Below, one piece after another: positions 25,246 through 33,924 of a stretch of DNA of 42,567 nt. Positions within the stretch are counted from its first letter, which is position 1, and the number at the start of each line of letters is the position of its first letter. Made by a program: the position numbers and the translations under genes. A model generated the notes under the pieces. It saw only the letters and a program-made list of their open reading frames with translations, did not search any database and had not been told where the DNA came from. Source of the DNA: Chloroflexota bacterium (GTDB lineage Bacteria; Chloroflexota; Dehalococcoidia; UBA2979); the NCBI GenBank assembly GCA_947446155.1, contig CANFFZ010000004.1, positions 1-42,567 on the forward strand, in the 5' to 3' direction.

Positions 25246-25881
25246 CTACGAGGTGCGGCGCAGGTGCTCGATCACTCCGCGCGCGAGCGACCCCGCGCCG
25301 CGTTGCGCGACCGTGATCCGCTTGCCAGAGAACTCGCCGAAGTCGACGAACGGCTGGCTCACTTTGTGGCCGAGGATCGTCCCGCCCCAGATCACGATCA
25401 CATCCGCCCCCGCCGAGAGTTCTCGTGCGCGCTTCTCCCCGGTCGGTCGGTCACCCTCCAGCAGTTCGAGGTGGATCGGGCGGCCGCGCAGCGTGTCGCG
25501 GATGTACGTCCGGCTCCCCGGCGACCCGCCGAGGATGAGCAGCCTCGGCCGCCCTGCTGCGACGAGGGCGTCCGCCATCTCGAGCAGTGCGCGCTCCCCT
25601 TCGCTGCCCCGGCAGACCTCGCAGAACGGCGCGTCGACCTCGATCACCTCGCGCCCACTCGAGGCGAGGACACGTTCGCACGCCGGCGAACCGCACGACC
25701 GCGCGATGCGTGTGCGCACGACCTCCTCGACGGCATCGCGCTTGCTGCGCTGGATGTTCTTCTTCGACGGGTTGGTCAGCGCCGCCGCCTCGAGGCGCTT
25801 CCGCGCCCGCCGCTGCGACGCAAGCGCGACGAACCCGAGTTCGGCGAGCAGCCCAGCGATGGCGAGGACGTCGTCGGGCAT
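25246..25881 (-). CDS. DUF2325-like protein with Cys pairs
   Basis: 211 aa. The N-terminal 50 residues are helical and Arg/Lys-rich (QRRARKRLEAAAL, NPSKKNIQRSKRD). A Cys cluster (CGSPAC, then CEVCRG) may bind zinc. The C-terminal half (RLLILGGSPGSRTYI, GADVIVIWGGTILGHKVS, then RITVAQRGAGSLARG) resembles the Rossmann-like DUF2325 domain (GG..., SH or GH motif, then RG.S.L). Its function is unknown. It lies downstream of the cupredoxin lipoprotein on the same strand with 114 bases between. Confidence 0.5.
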   Translation of the reverse strand: MPDDVLAIAGLLAELGFVALASQRRARKRLEAAALTNPSKKNIQRSKRDAVEEVVRTRIARSCGSPACERVLASSGREVIEVDAPFCEVCRGSEGERALLEMADALVAAGRPRLLILGGSPGSRTYIRDTLRGRPIHLELLEGDRPTGEKRARELSAGADVIVIWGGTILGHKVSQPFVDFGEFSGKRITVAQRGAGSLARGVIEHLRRTS

Positions 25882-25995
25882 CGGTCGTCTTTCACCTCGG
25901 CGCTTGCGAAAGCTGATCTTCCCACGGCGGGCCGAGTCGGGCGTGAACGAAGGTGAGCCGCGCCGATCGCGGACACGGAGACGCCCGAGCGGCCG

Positions 25996-26960
25996 CCTAC
26001 TTCACTGTCAGTTTGCTGACCATTCCAAGCGCGGCATGGGGAACGCTCTTCGCATCCGGCACGAAGCAGATCACGACGTACGTCCCAGCTCGCAGGTCGG
26101 TTGTACTCCACGCCTGCCCGCCCGGCGAGAGCGCCCCCCCCCGAGACACCCGAGGGCGGCGCGGGCGCGGCGGCCGCGGTCGGGCTCCCGGTCGCTGAGG
26201 GTCGCGGTGAGGCGGCAGCGGCGGGGGTGGTGGCCGCTGGCGGCGGGGTCAGGAGGATCTTCGTGAACGCCTCGTAGGTCAGGGCGTCAGGCACGCGGAT
26301 CAGGCCGGCGAAGTGTGCCTCCTTGCCCGTGTTCTTCAGCGCGATGGTCGCCTTCCCGGCGGTCACCTCTGCCGGGAGCTTGAAGGCGTGGTCGGAGGCT
26401 TCGATGGCGAGCGTGGCCGTCGGCGCGGCCTCCTTCGACTTCTCGCCCTTCACCTCGATGGCGCCAACCATCCCCTTCGCGAAGTGGGGGAGCTTGTCCG
26501 GCGCCTCCAAGAAGCACAGGCGGATGTAAGCACCGGCGTTCAAATCGGCGGTCATCGTGCTCTGGGCACCCGCCAGGATCGACCACGCGCCGCCGTTGAA
26601 CTTTACCCAGTCCGGGATCGGCGCGTTCGGCGTCGCGAGAATCTTCTGCGCGTCCAGGATCGTCTTGCCCTGGTCGAGGGAGACGAGTTGAAGTTCGTGA
26701 TCTTCCTTGCCGGCGTTCCGGAAGGTGATCGTCTGCACGCCCGGGACAGCTTGGCCGTCCACGCTGAAGGCGTAGTCCGTCCCGGTCACCGTCAACGGCT
26801 TCGGAGCGACCTGCGCCACGGCGGTCGCACTCGCGGCCTTTGCCGCAGCCGTCGGTGTCGCGGCGGCCGGCTTCAGTTCTTCCTTCTCGCCGCAGGCGGC
26901 GATGCCAAGCGTGATAGCGCCAATCGCAACCATCGCGGTGAGTCGGGGCAGTCGAAGCAT
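25996..26960 (-). CDS. Two-cupredoxin lipoprotein, frame-shifted at a G9 tract
   Basis: About 320 aa when the shift is corrected. Lipobox GIAAC with Cys23 means it is lipid-anchored outside the membrane. Domain 1 (about 55-170) has type 1 copper ligands His88 (DHEL), Cys149 (RLCF), His159 (PHF) and Met164 (GMVG). Domain 2 (about 182-320) has His216 (EAHF). After an Ala/Pro/Thr linker its Cys (YVVICF), His (VPHA) and Met (LGMVS) appear only if one G is dropped from the run of nine. As given, the frame instead runs into unrelated residues. The natural stop is TAG at 25996. It could be an electron-transfer or copper-binding protein. It is divergent from the subtilase gene. Confidence 0.75.
26134..26142. 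repeat. Nine-base C/G homopolymer at the frameshift
   Basis: C9 on the plus strand is G9 in the coding strand of the cupredoxin lipoprotein. Eight G restores the reading frame through GALSPGGQAW to the second copper-ligand set. This is the length class at which polymerase slippage and sequencing indels both occur. Confidence 0.8.
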
Positions 26961-27109
26961 GGTGGGGGTCCTTCCGAGCGGCGGCGTCGTACGCAGGCGT
27001 GCGGTACCAGCTAGCACGCGGAAGGTGTCAGGACCGATGGCGAACGTTGATCGAGGGCACAGGTAGATTCACGGTACACTCCTTCACCGCACCTTCGACC
27101 CGAGGCCGC

Positions 27110-28909
27110 ATGCTCCCCCGTCGACTGACCCGTCCGCTCGTCGCGCTGTCGCTTGGCGTCGCCGCTCTCGGCGCTGCCTGCGTGCTGATGCTCTCGCACC
27201 GCGCACCACCCATCGCCGACGATGTCGCGCCAGCGGTAGTCGCGCACGCCGTCGACGAAGAGCGCATCGAGGTCGTCCCGACCACTTCGATGGCTGCCGC
27301 ACGAGCCGCCGTCCTCGCAACCGGTGGACGCGTCGAACTTGAGGCTGGCGGGCGATTGCAGGCGATGGTGCCGCGCTCCGCCCGCGCCACTATCGAGGCG
27401 TCGCCCGCCCTCGACATCCTCGCGGCCGCGACGTTCGTGCCACTGCAGATCGCACCCGTGACCGCGCCCGCGCCCGCGCCCGCGGCGCAGTTGATGGGCG
27501 TAGACCGCTGGCGCTCCGCGGGGTTCACCGGCCATCGCGTGAAGGTCGCCGTCGTCGACACAGGGTTCGATGGCTACCAGGAGGCGCTCGGCGGCGCGCT
27601 GCCTCGGCAAGTGGTGGCAAAATCGTTCCGTGCGGACGGACGCCTCAGCGGCTCCGATCACGGACGGCGCGCGGCCGAGGTCATCGCCTCGATCGCGCCG
27701 AACGCGACGCTGTACCTCGTGAACTTCTCGACGGTGACCGAGCTGAGCGCCGCCGTGGACTACCTCGTCGCCGAGCGAGTGGACGTCGTCTCGTTCTCGC
27801 TCGGCTACGTCCACAACGGGTACGGCGACGGCACCGGCGCGGTGAACGAGGCGGTGCGGCGCGGCACCTCGACCGGCCAGGCGTGGGCGGTAGCGGCGGG
27901 GAACTGGGCACAACAGCACTGGAGCGGCCCCTACATCGACGCGGACCGCGACGGCATCCACGAGTTTGCCACCGGCCGCCCGACGAACACGCACGCCTTT
28001 GCCCAGGGCGACCTGATCACGGTCTCGCTGCGCTGGGACGAGCCGGCCGGCCAGGCCTGCTCCGACTACGACCTCGAACTCCGTGGCCCGGACGGCGCGC
28101 TGATCCGCGCCTCCCGGAATATCCAGACCTGCCATCAGGATCCGCTGGAGAGCATCCAGGTCCTGGTCACCCAGGCCGGCACCTACAGCGTCCGCATCCC
28201 CGGCCCGATCGGCGGCGGCTACGGCCGCCAACTCGACCTGCTCGTCATCGGCTCACCCGACCGAGGGTTCCCGCTGGAGCAGAGCGTGGCCGCGGGCTCG
28301 CTCGCCGCACCGGCCGACAACGGCAGCGTGATCAGCGTGGGCGCATTGAGCCAGACGCTGCAGTCAGAGGCGCTCTACTCCTCACGCGGTCCGACGACAG
28401 ACGGCCGTTTCAAGCCAAATGTCCTGGCGCCCGCAGCGGGGGCGGTGGGCGGTGTGTTCGCCGGGACGTCAGCAGCAGCGCCCCATGCGGCAGGCGCGCT
28501 CGTGCTCCTGCAGGAGGCGTTCCCCCGCGCCGCACGAGAAGCGCTGACCGGGCTCGTCTTCGGGCGGGCCTTGGGCGTGACAGTCGTGCCGGGCGACTCC
28601 GGGGCGCCACGCATAGACCTCGGCACCCTTGCCGGACTGGAGCCGCTGCTCCCCGCAGGCGCCGAGGCGGCTGCGCTGCTCGGCGTGCGCCCACCGGGAC
28701 CCGGCATCGCGCTAATGGTATATCGAGGGCCCCCAGCCTACCCGCTGCGCTTCGCGCACCTGCTCCTGGACGGTCGCTCTGTACGCGCCGTGTACCAGCT
28801 CGATGGGCTCGCACAAGAGTGGCGCGTCTTCGTGACGGGCGCCCCGTCGTTCGTGAATACCGTCGACCTAATCGGTAACGGCGCGATCCTCCTCGTGAGG
28901 ACCGAGTAG
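27110..28909 (+). CDS. Subtilisin-like (S8) secreted protease
   Basis: 599 aa. An N-terminal signal-anchor or lipobox-like stretch (VALSLGVAALGAAC, Cys24), a propeptide-like region to about 125, then the catalytic domain: Asp150 (VAVVDTGFDG), His184 (GSDHGRRAAEVIA), oxyanion Asn265 (AAGNW), and Ser454 (GTSAAAPHAAG). A beta-sandwich insertion of about 120 residues (LITVSLRWDEPAGQACSDYDL, AGTYSVRI) lies between Asn and Ser and resembles PPC domains. A C-terminal extension of about 130 residues follows. The ATG at 27110 follows GAGG; the earlier ATG at 26999 has no signal peptide. It is divergent from the cupredoxin lipoprotein, so the 149-base gap holds both promoters. Confidence 0.9.
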   Translation: MLPRRLTRPLVALSLGVAALGAACVLMLSHRAPPIADDVAPAVVAHAVDEERIEVVPTTSMAAARAAVLATGGRVELEAGGRLQAMVPRSARATIEASPALDILAAATFVPLQIAPVTAPAPAPAAQLMGVDRWRSAGFTGHRVKVAVVDTGFDGYQEALGGALPRQVVAKSFRADGRLSGSDHGRRAAEVIASIAPNATLYLVNFSTVTELSAAVDYLVAERVDVVSFSLGYVHNGYGDGTGAVNEAVRRGTSTGQAWAVAAGNWAQQHWSGPYIDADRDGIHEFATGRPTNTHAFAQGDLITVSLRWDEPAGQACSDYDLELRGPDGALIRASRNIQTCHQDPLESIQVLVTQAGTYSVRIPGPIGGGYGRQLDLLVIGSPDRGFPLEQSVAAGSLAAPADNGSVISVGALSQTLQSEALYSSRGPTTDGRFKPNVLAPAAGAVGGVFAGTSAAAPHAAGALVLLQEAFPRAAREALTGLVFGRALGVTVVPGDSGAPRIDLGTLAGLEPLLPAGAEAAALLGVRPPGPGIALMVYRGPPAYPLRFAHLLLDGRSVRAVYQLDGLAQEWRVFVTGAPSFVNTVDLIGNGAILLVRTE

Positions 28910-29032
28910 GCCTTGTAGCCTCAGATCGCCACCTCCTTCTGACAGAGTGTCGGTCGGTTGGCGCTCCGCGAGGCAGACCGGATAATCGAAACAGCGCCAG
29001 CACCTCAACGCGTGCGCAGCCGGAGGGTAGCG

Positions 29033-29656
29033 ATGGGCAAGAACCGACGTCAGGAACGCCTCCGTCAGCGGCGCGAGCAGCCGGCAGCGACGGGGCGGCC
29101 GGCGCAGAAAATGGCGCCGGCCTGGCGGTACAACCTCGACCAGTGGGGTGGACCGTGGGTGCTGGTCGTTGGCGTCGTCATCATCGCCTTCATCGGATGG
29201 ATGGCGTGGACCAACCGCCCGAGGACGGTCTCCACCGACGAACTACGGGGTGAGGCCGTCACCATAGGGCAGGCGACTCACGTTGCCTCCGCGGCGGAGT
29301 TGCAGATCCCGACCGGTGTGCCGCCGGCAGGCGGACCACACTTCATTAACCCGCTCCCCAGCGGCGTCTACGACGAGGTGGTCGAGGATGGCCGGGCGAT
29401 CCACTCGCTGGAGCACGGGCTGATATGGATCACCTACAGACCGGACGGGCTATCCGAGTCGCAGTTGAAGGCGGTCAAGGCGATCGTCAACGACAACTCG
29501 CGCGATGTCTTGCTCTCACCTCGACCACTGAACAAGGACGCGCTGGTCGTCACGTCATGGGAACGCCGTCAGATCCTGAAGGCGGACGACACGAAGGCGC
29601 TCAAGGAGTTCATCACCACGAACCTGAACCGCTCCCCGGAGCCCGGCGTCCGCTAG
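29033..29656 (+). CDS. DUF3105 membrane-anchored protein
   Basis: 207 aa. A basic cytoplasmic N-terminus (KNRRQERLRQRREQ), one membrane span (WVLVVGVVIIAFIGWMAW), then the DUF3105 domain outside: IPTGVPPAGGPHFINPLPSGVY, then the signature AIHSLEHGLIWITY. Conserved His residues (PH, HSLEHG) suggest a metal site; this is inference. The ATG at 29033 follows GGAGGG closely. DUF3105 proteins are common in Chloroflexota and Actinobacteria, and their role is unknown. It shares its strand with the upstream subtilase, 123 bases away. Confidence 0.85.
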   Translation: MGKNRRQERLRQRREQPAATGRPAQKMAPAWRYNLDQWGGPWVLVVGVVIIAFIGWMAWTNRPRTVSTDELRGEAVTIGQATHVASAAELQIPTGVPPAGGPHFINPLPSGVYDEVVEDGRAIHSLEHGLIWITYRPDGLSESQLKAVKAIVNDNSRDVLLSPRPLNKDALVVTSWERRQILKADDTKALKEFITTNLNRSPEPGVR

Positions 29657-29678
29657 GCGTCGCCAGCAGTCTGGACGG

Positions 29679-30020
29679 CTAGGTCGTCACCCAAGGCGGG
29701 CGCGGAGCGGACTCGTTACCCCACGCGGAAAACGCCTGGAGTATGGGGGCCAGCGCGTCGCCCTTCGCAGTGAGGACGTACTCCGCCCGCGGGGGATGCT
29801 CCGAGTAGAACCGGCGCTCCACCACGCCCTCGCGCTCCAGCGACTGGAGGCGTTCCGATAGCACGGACGGCGAGATCCCGCGTAGCGAGACCAGCAGGTC
29901 GGCGAACTTCGAGTGGCCCCGCCGTAGATCGCGGATCACGAGCAGCGTCCAGCGGTCGCCGAGGACATCGAGCGACCGCGCGATGGGGCAGGCTTGCTGC
30001 TGGTCGTACATGCGAGTCAT
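29679..30020 (-). CDS. HxlR-family transcription regulator
   Basis: 113 aa. A winged-helix with the family's conserved Cys near the N-terminus (QQACPIARSLDVLGDRWTLLVI), recognition helix region SPSVLSERLQSLEREGVV and the wing around PPRAEYVLT. Members of this family often sense electrophiles, redox or small ligands through that cysteine. The start at 30020 has GGAGGAGGG upstream; another ATG follows 9 bases later. It lies 79 bases downstream of the DinB-fold gene on the same strand and probably shares a transcript with it. That link suggests it may regulate that gene. Confidence 0.9.
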   Translation of the reverse strand: MTRMYDQQQACPIARSLDVLGDRWTLLVIRDLRRGHSKFADLLVSLRGISPSVLSERLQSLEREGVVERRFYSEHPPRAEYVLTAKGDALAPILQAFSAWGNESAPRPPWVTT

Positions 30021-30099
30021 CGATGCCCTCCTCCTGCAGCTCGAACGCGAGCCCCCCGCATGCTCCCGTTCTGCGTCACCCCCTCTTCGGGGCGCTGAG

Positions 30100-30627
30100 C
30101 TAGAAGCTCGGGCCCTGCCGTCCAAGGACGCCCACCGCGCCGGCGAGGTAACCGAGGTGCGTCGCGGAGTGCGACACGATCTTGCCGAGAATGAAGAGCC
30201 TCGTGCGGTCGCCCCACGGATGTCCGTCCGAATGGATCACCTGCAGGTAGTCGTCTTCCATCGCCTCAATGCGCGGCTTCACGGCCGCCCAGGCGTCCAG
30301 TCCGTACTTCGCCAGCTGGTCCCCCGGAGGGAACCGCATCGCCCATGCCTCCTCAGGCGGCATGCGCGTACCCTGGCGGGCGCGCGGCAGGTTCCATTTC
30401 TCGTCGAGGTGCTGCTGCAGCCAGACCGGCTGGTCACGCTCGAAGACGAAGTGCACCAGACTGTCGACCGTGCGGAAGATGTGCCACGCGTCCCATGCGA
30501 TCGAGTTCGACGTCGGATGCAGACGGAAGTGCATCTCGTCTTCGGTCAGGTTTTCGATGGCTGCCGCCACTTGGCGAATGGAATCCTCCGTGAAGTCGAT
30601 CTGGTACTGCTGGATGGAGTAGTTCAT
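30100..30627 (-). CDS. DinB-fold protein
   Basis: 175 aa. A DinB-superfamily four-helix bundle with putative metal His residues: AWDAWHIFRTVDSLVHFVF (helix 2), and the C-terminal KIVSHSATHLGYLAGAVG with HSATH. The N-terminus starts MNYSIQQYQIDF; this ATG has AAAGG seven to eight bases upstream, whereas the ATG at 30642 has none. The substrate is unknown. Members are metal-dependent thiol S-transferases or act in stress responses. It differs clearly in sequence from the DinB-fold gene at 21307 and from the remnant at 17789. Confidence 0.8.
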   Translation of the reverse strand: MNYSIQQYQIDFTEDSIRQVAAAIENLTEDEMHFRLHPTSNSIAWDAWHIFRTVDSLVHFVFERDQPVWLQQHLDEKWNLPRARQGTRMPPEEAWAMRFPPGDQLAKYGLDAWAAVKPRIEAMEDDYLQVIHSDGHPWGDRTRLFILGKIVSHSATHLGYLAGAVGVLGRQGPSF

Positions 30628-30784
30628 GACGTACCTTTGCACTGCCTGCGCTCGTGGTCAGCTGGGCGTACCGTCCTAGCGCAGCGATAGCGCGCAATCG
30701 CAACGTAGCACCCCGGGATCCCGCCGAATCCGCCGCACCGCTGGCCGCTATCATGCGCTCGGCCTCAAAGCCGGGAGGGTACCG

Positions 30785-30880
30785 ATGTCCAGCCTGACGC
30801 TGCATGTCGAAGTCCACGAGGGCAACGGGCCGCATCTGCTGCTGGTCCAAGACTACCCTTCTATCCTATCTTCGGATTGA
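30785..30880 (+). pseudogene. Alpha/beta hydrolase, N-terminal stub
   Basis: A 31-codon frame with a fine ribosome site (GGGAGGG) and the characteristic hydrolase N-terminus SSLTLHVEVHEGNGPHLLLV, where an HG-motif should follow. Instead the sequence changes at about base 30848 to an AT-rich stretch (30850-30935) and stops. The AT-rich patch is unlike its surroundings, so a deletion or insertion joined foreign DNA here. The gene is not functional. Confidence 0.55.
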
Positions 30881-30965
30881 CTCTGATTCAACAATCTACT
30901 GTACATCTCATAGTTGCTGCAGAAGGAACCTGCTGCCTACCACCGGCGCTGGGAGGTTTGTGCCC

Positions 30966-32282
30966 ATGACCACTCCGACCCCGACCGCCATCGCCACCAC
31001 CCGCCAGCCGAGGTTCTACTACGGCTGGTGGATCGTCCTCGGCGCGGTGGTGGGCCAATTCGCGGCGATTGGTGCGGGTGGCCAAGTGGCTGGGGTCTTC
31101 ATGCGGCCGGTGATCGACGAACTCGGCTGGACAGCGGCGCAGTTCACGATCGGTGGGGCGGCCTCGTTCGGCTTCGGTGGCGTCACGGGCTTCTTCGTCG
31201 GGCCGCTGATCGACCGCAAGGGCCCCCGCCCGCTCATGCTCGTGGGTGCGGTCATGTGCGGCCTCTCGCTCGTCCTCGTCTCCCGCGTGACCGAGGTATG
31301 GCAGTTCATCCTGCTGCAGATGCTCGCGGGCGGCTTCGGCTTCTCGCTCATCGGTCCACTCGTAGTCAACGTGACGCTCTCGAAATGGTTCGTGCTGCGT
31401 AGAGGGTGGGCGATCGCGATCGGGTCAATGGGGATCTCGCTCGCGGGCCTCGTCATGCCCGTGACGATGACGCAGATCGTGGACGCGTGGGGCTGGCGCG
31501 ACGGCTACGTGTTCATGGGCTTGATGATCTGGGTGCTCGTGATCCCGGTCGCGCTCATCATGCGGCGCAGCCCCGAAGACTACGGACTGCTCCCCGATGG
31601 CAAGACCGAGCAGGCTGACCCCACTCCCGCCCAGCAGGCACAGATGGACGCGCAACGACGTGACTTCGCCAACTCTTACACCCGAGTCGAAGCGCGCAAG
31701 ACGAAAGCCCTGTGGTTCCTCGTCGTCGCATTCGGCCTGAACCAGGCTGCCATGTCGGCGATGCTCGTCCATTCGATCCCGTTCGTGACGGACGCCGGGT
31801 TCACGCGCAGCCAAGCCTCGATCGGCCTCGCGCTCACGGGTGCGGCGAACCTCTGCTCGAAGTTCGTGTGGGGGTGGACACTCCAGCGCTTCCCGGTACG
31901 ACGGCTCTCCGGCTCCGCCTTCGCCTCGTCTGCGATCGGCGTCGTCGTCATCGTGACCGGAGCACGGGCGGACACGCTCTGGCTGATGTGGACGGGGTTC
32001 TTCATCTGGGGCTTCGGCTTCGGCGGCACCATTCCCATCGGCGAGTTCATCTGGGCGCGCTACTTCGGCCGCCGCTACCTGGGCTCCGTCCGAGGCCTCG
32101 CGGTCCCGTTCACGATCCTGTTCGGCTCCCTCGGCCCCATCTCGATCGCCCTCTACTTCGACGCCACGAGTCGCTACGGGGTGGCCTTCGGCGCCCTCAC
32201 ACTCGTCTACATCGTGGGCGGGCTGCTGATCCTGTCCTCGCGGGAGCCCCCACCGAAGGTGCCAGCGGCCATCGCCGCCTGA
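30966..32282 (+). CDS. MFS transporter (oxalate/formate antiporter-like)
   Basis: 438 aa with about 12 membrane spans. The N-terminus FYYGWWIVLGAVVGQF and the loop 2-3 motif GPLIDRKGPRPLM are those of the OFA/monocarboxylate group of the major facilitator superfamily. A central loop rich in Gln/Asp (TEQADPTPAQQAQMDAQRR) separates the halves. Substrate is probably a small anion such as a carboxylate, but this is inference. The ATG at 30966 follows GGGAGG. A hairpin that may terminate it begins one base after the stop. Confidence 0.85.
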   Translation: MTTPTPTAIATTRQPRFYYGWWIVLGAVVGQFAAIGAGGQVAGVFMRPVIDELGWTAAQFTIGGAASFGFGGVTGFFVGPLIDRKGPRPLMLVGAVMCGLSLVLVSRVTEVWQFILLQMLAGGFGFSLIGPLVVNVTLSKWFVLRRGWAIAIGSMGISLAGLVMPVTMTQIVDAWGWRDGYVFMGLMIWVLVIPVALIMRRSPEDYGLLPDGKTEQADPTPAQQAQMDAQRRDFANSYTRVEARKTKALWFLVVAFGLNQAAMSAMLVHSIPFVTDAGFTRSQASIGLALTGAANLCSKFVWGWTLQRFPVRRLSGSAFASSAIGVVVIVTGARADTLWLMWTGFFIWGFGFGGTIPIGEFIWARYFGRRYLGSVRGLAVPFTILFGSLGPISIALYFDATSRYGVAFGALTLVYIVGGLLILSSREPPPKVPAAIAA

Positions 32283-32308
32283 GGGCTGGCCCGGGTGCGG
32301 GCGGGCCC
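32283..32308 (+). terminator. Hairpin downstream of the MFS gene
   Basis: GGGC (32283) and GCCCG (32289) pair with CGGGC (32298) and GCCC (32305) around a GGTG loop, with a 2-base internal bulge. It lies just after the stop codon. There is no T tract, so the call is moderate. Confidence 0.4.
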
Positions 32309-32352
32309 GTAGAATCCGGACGCTGGAGACGCAGCCGCGCGAGGAGTGCCCG

Positions 32353-32670
32353 ATGGCCCAGATCGATGTCGCCGACCCGACGCAGATGACCGTGGCCTTC
32401 GACGAGTTGTACGTCCTCGAAAGCGGCGGCGTGGACTGCTTCGTCCTCGACTGGAACGACCAGAAGGCGCTGCCGCCGTACTACATCCACGTGGACGGGC
32501 GTCGCTTCGGCTACACCGGTACCACCTACCTCGTGAAGGGCCACGGCGCGCAGTTGCCGCAGTGGGTGCAGTCCGAAGAGGCCGCCAGCCACCTCACGCT
32601 CTTCGTCGAGCGCGACGACCGCCTTCTGGCCTACGTACACGACCCGAGTGCCACCGAAGACGATGAGTAG
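32353..32670 (+). CDS. Hypothetical protein, 105 aa
   Basis: The protein looks like a small soluble beta-rich domain: MTVAFDELYVLES, VDCFVLDWNDQKALPPYYIHVDGRRFGYTG, then HLTLFVERDDRLLAYVHD. GAGG precedes the ATG. Codon use matches the neighbours and it follows the first MFS gene and precedes the second on the same strand. I do not recognise the family. No membrane span or catalytic motif is visible. Confidence 0.6.
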   Translation: MAQIDVADPTQMTVAFDELYVLESGGVDCFVLDWNDQKALPPYYIHVDGRRFGYTGTTYLVKGHGAQLPQWVQSEEAASHLTLFVERDDRLLAYVHDPSATEDDE

Positions 32671-32712
32671 GCTCGTCCCGACCGGGCGCGCGCTTCCGAT
32701 GATGGCGCGCGC

Positions 32713-33924
32713 ATGACCTCGATCCCAACGACCGCCCCTGCTCCTCCGGCGCCGCCCACCTGGGAACAGGTGCGGCGTCCGTACTTCTTCGCGCTGTTCG
32801 CCGTCCACGCCTTCTTCGTCTCGTACTCGATGCAGATCGTGCAGATCCCGCGCGCCCTCGAAGGGGAACCGGAGTGGGTGGTCGGCTTCGTGGTCGGCGT
32901 GTTCGGCATCGCCGGGATGATCACCCGCCCACTCTCTGGCATGTGGGTCGACCGAGGCGGTAACCGGCAGAGGTGGATCCGCGCGGGCGCGATCGGCGTG
33001 GCGATCTCGTTCGTCGGGTACACGCTCGACCTCGGGCCGTGGGTGATGACGATCTTCCGCTGCATCCACGGCGTGGCGATGGGTGTGTTCACCACCGCGA
33101 TGCTCGCGATCGTGGGGAATCTGCTGCCGGCGGACCGTCGAGGCTCTGCCATCGGCTTCTACCAGGCGGCGAACGCGGCGGCGGCGCTGTACGGCGCGGC
33201 GCTCGCGCTGTTCGTGATCGACCGCTTCGGCTTCGCTGCGGGGTTCCTGATCGCCGGCGCCGCGGCACTGCTCTCGCTCCTCCTCGCCACCGGCACTGGC
33301 GACCCGATGGCCCCGCCCGCGCGGCCGAAGGGCGGGCCACGGCGAGGCATCAGTGGCCTCATCTCGCCGACGGCGCTGCTCCCCGCCCTCGTCTTCCTCT
33401 GCGTCACGACGCCGTGGGGGACGATCACCGCGTTCCTCCCGCTGTTCGCCGTCGAACGCGACCTCGGACACGTCGGACTGTTCTACACGGCGGCAGGGCT
33501 CGCCCAACTGACCGCGAGGATGTCTGCGGGATGGCTCGGCGACCGCATCGGACGGGAGGCGGTGGTTGTCCCGGCCCTCGCCGCCGCGGGCGTGTCGCTG
33601 CTCGTGTTGAGTCAGGTGCAGTCGCCCGTGCTGCTGATCGCCTGCGCGCTCGCCTTCGGCTTCGGACTGGCCGCCACCCATACCTCGATCGCCGTGATGG
33701 TGATCGAGCGCACCCCGCCCGCGATCCTCGGCTCCGGGATGGCCACGTACACGATGGCGTGGGACGTCGGTCAGGTGCTGGGCGCCATCCTGCTCGGCCT
33801 GCTGGTCGATGCCACCTCGTACAGCCTCGTCTTCGCGCTGTCGGCGCTCTTCCCCGTGGCCGGCATCGTGCTGTTCCTCACACGCGTGAGCGAACAACGC
33901 ACGCCAAAGGCCGTCGAGGCCTAG
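32713..33924 (+). CDS. MFS transporter
   Basis: 403 aa with 12 membrane spans. The loop 2-3 motif is MWVDRGGNRQRW, and ADRRGSAIGFYQAANAA lies near helix 5, as in drug/proton antiporters (DHA1-like) and the multidrug YfcJ/Arabinose-efflux group. The substrate cannot be read. Its TAG stop shares bases with the stop of the convergent acetyltransferase: CTAG at 33921-33924 ends both. It follows the 105-aa gene by 42 bases and may be co-transcribed with it. Confidence 0.85.
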   Translation: MTSIPTTAPAPPAPPTWEQVRRPYFFALFAVHAFFVSYSMQIVQIPRALEGEPEWVVGFVVGVFGIAGMITRPLSGMWVDRGGNRQRWIRAGAIGVAISFVGYTLDLGPWVMTIFRCIHGVAMGVFTTAMLAIVGNLLPADRRGSAIGFYQAANAAAALYGAALALFVIDRFGFAAGFLIAGAAALLSLLLATGTGDPMAPPARPKGGPRRGISGLISPTALLPALVFLCVTTPWGTITAFLPLFAVERDLGHVGLFYTAAGLAQLTARMSAGWLGDRIGREAVVVPALAAAGVSLLVLSQVQSPVLLIACALAFGFGLAATHTSIAVMVIERTPPAILGSGMATYTMAWDVGQVLGAILLGLLVDATSYSLVFALSALFPVAGIVLFLTRVSEQRTPKAVEA

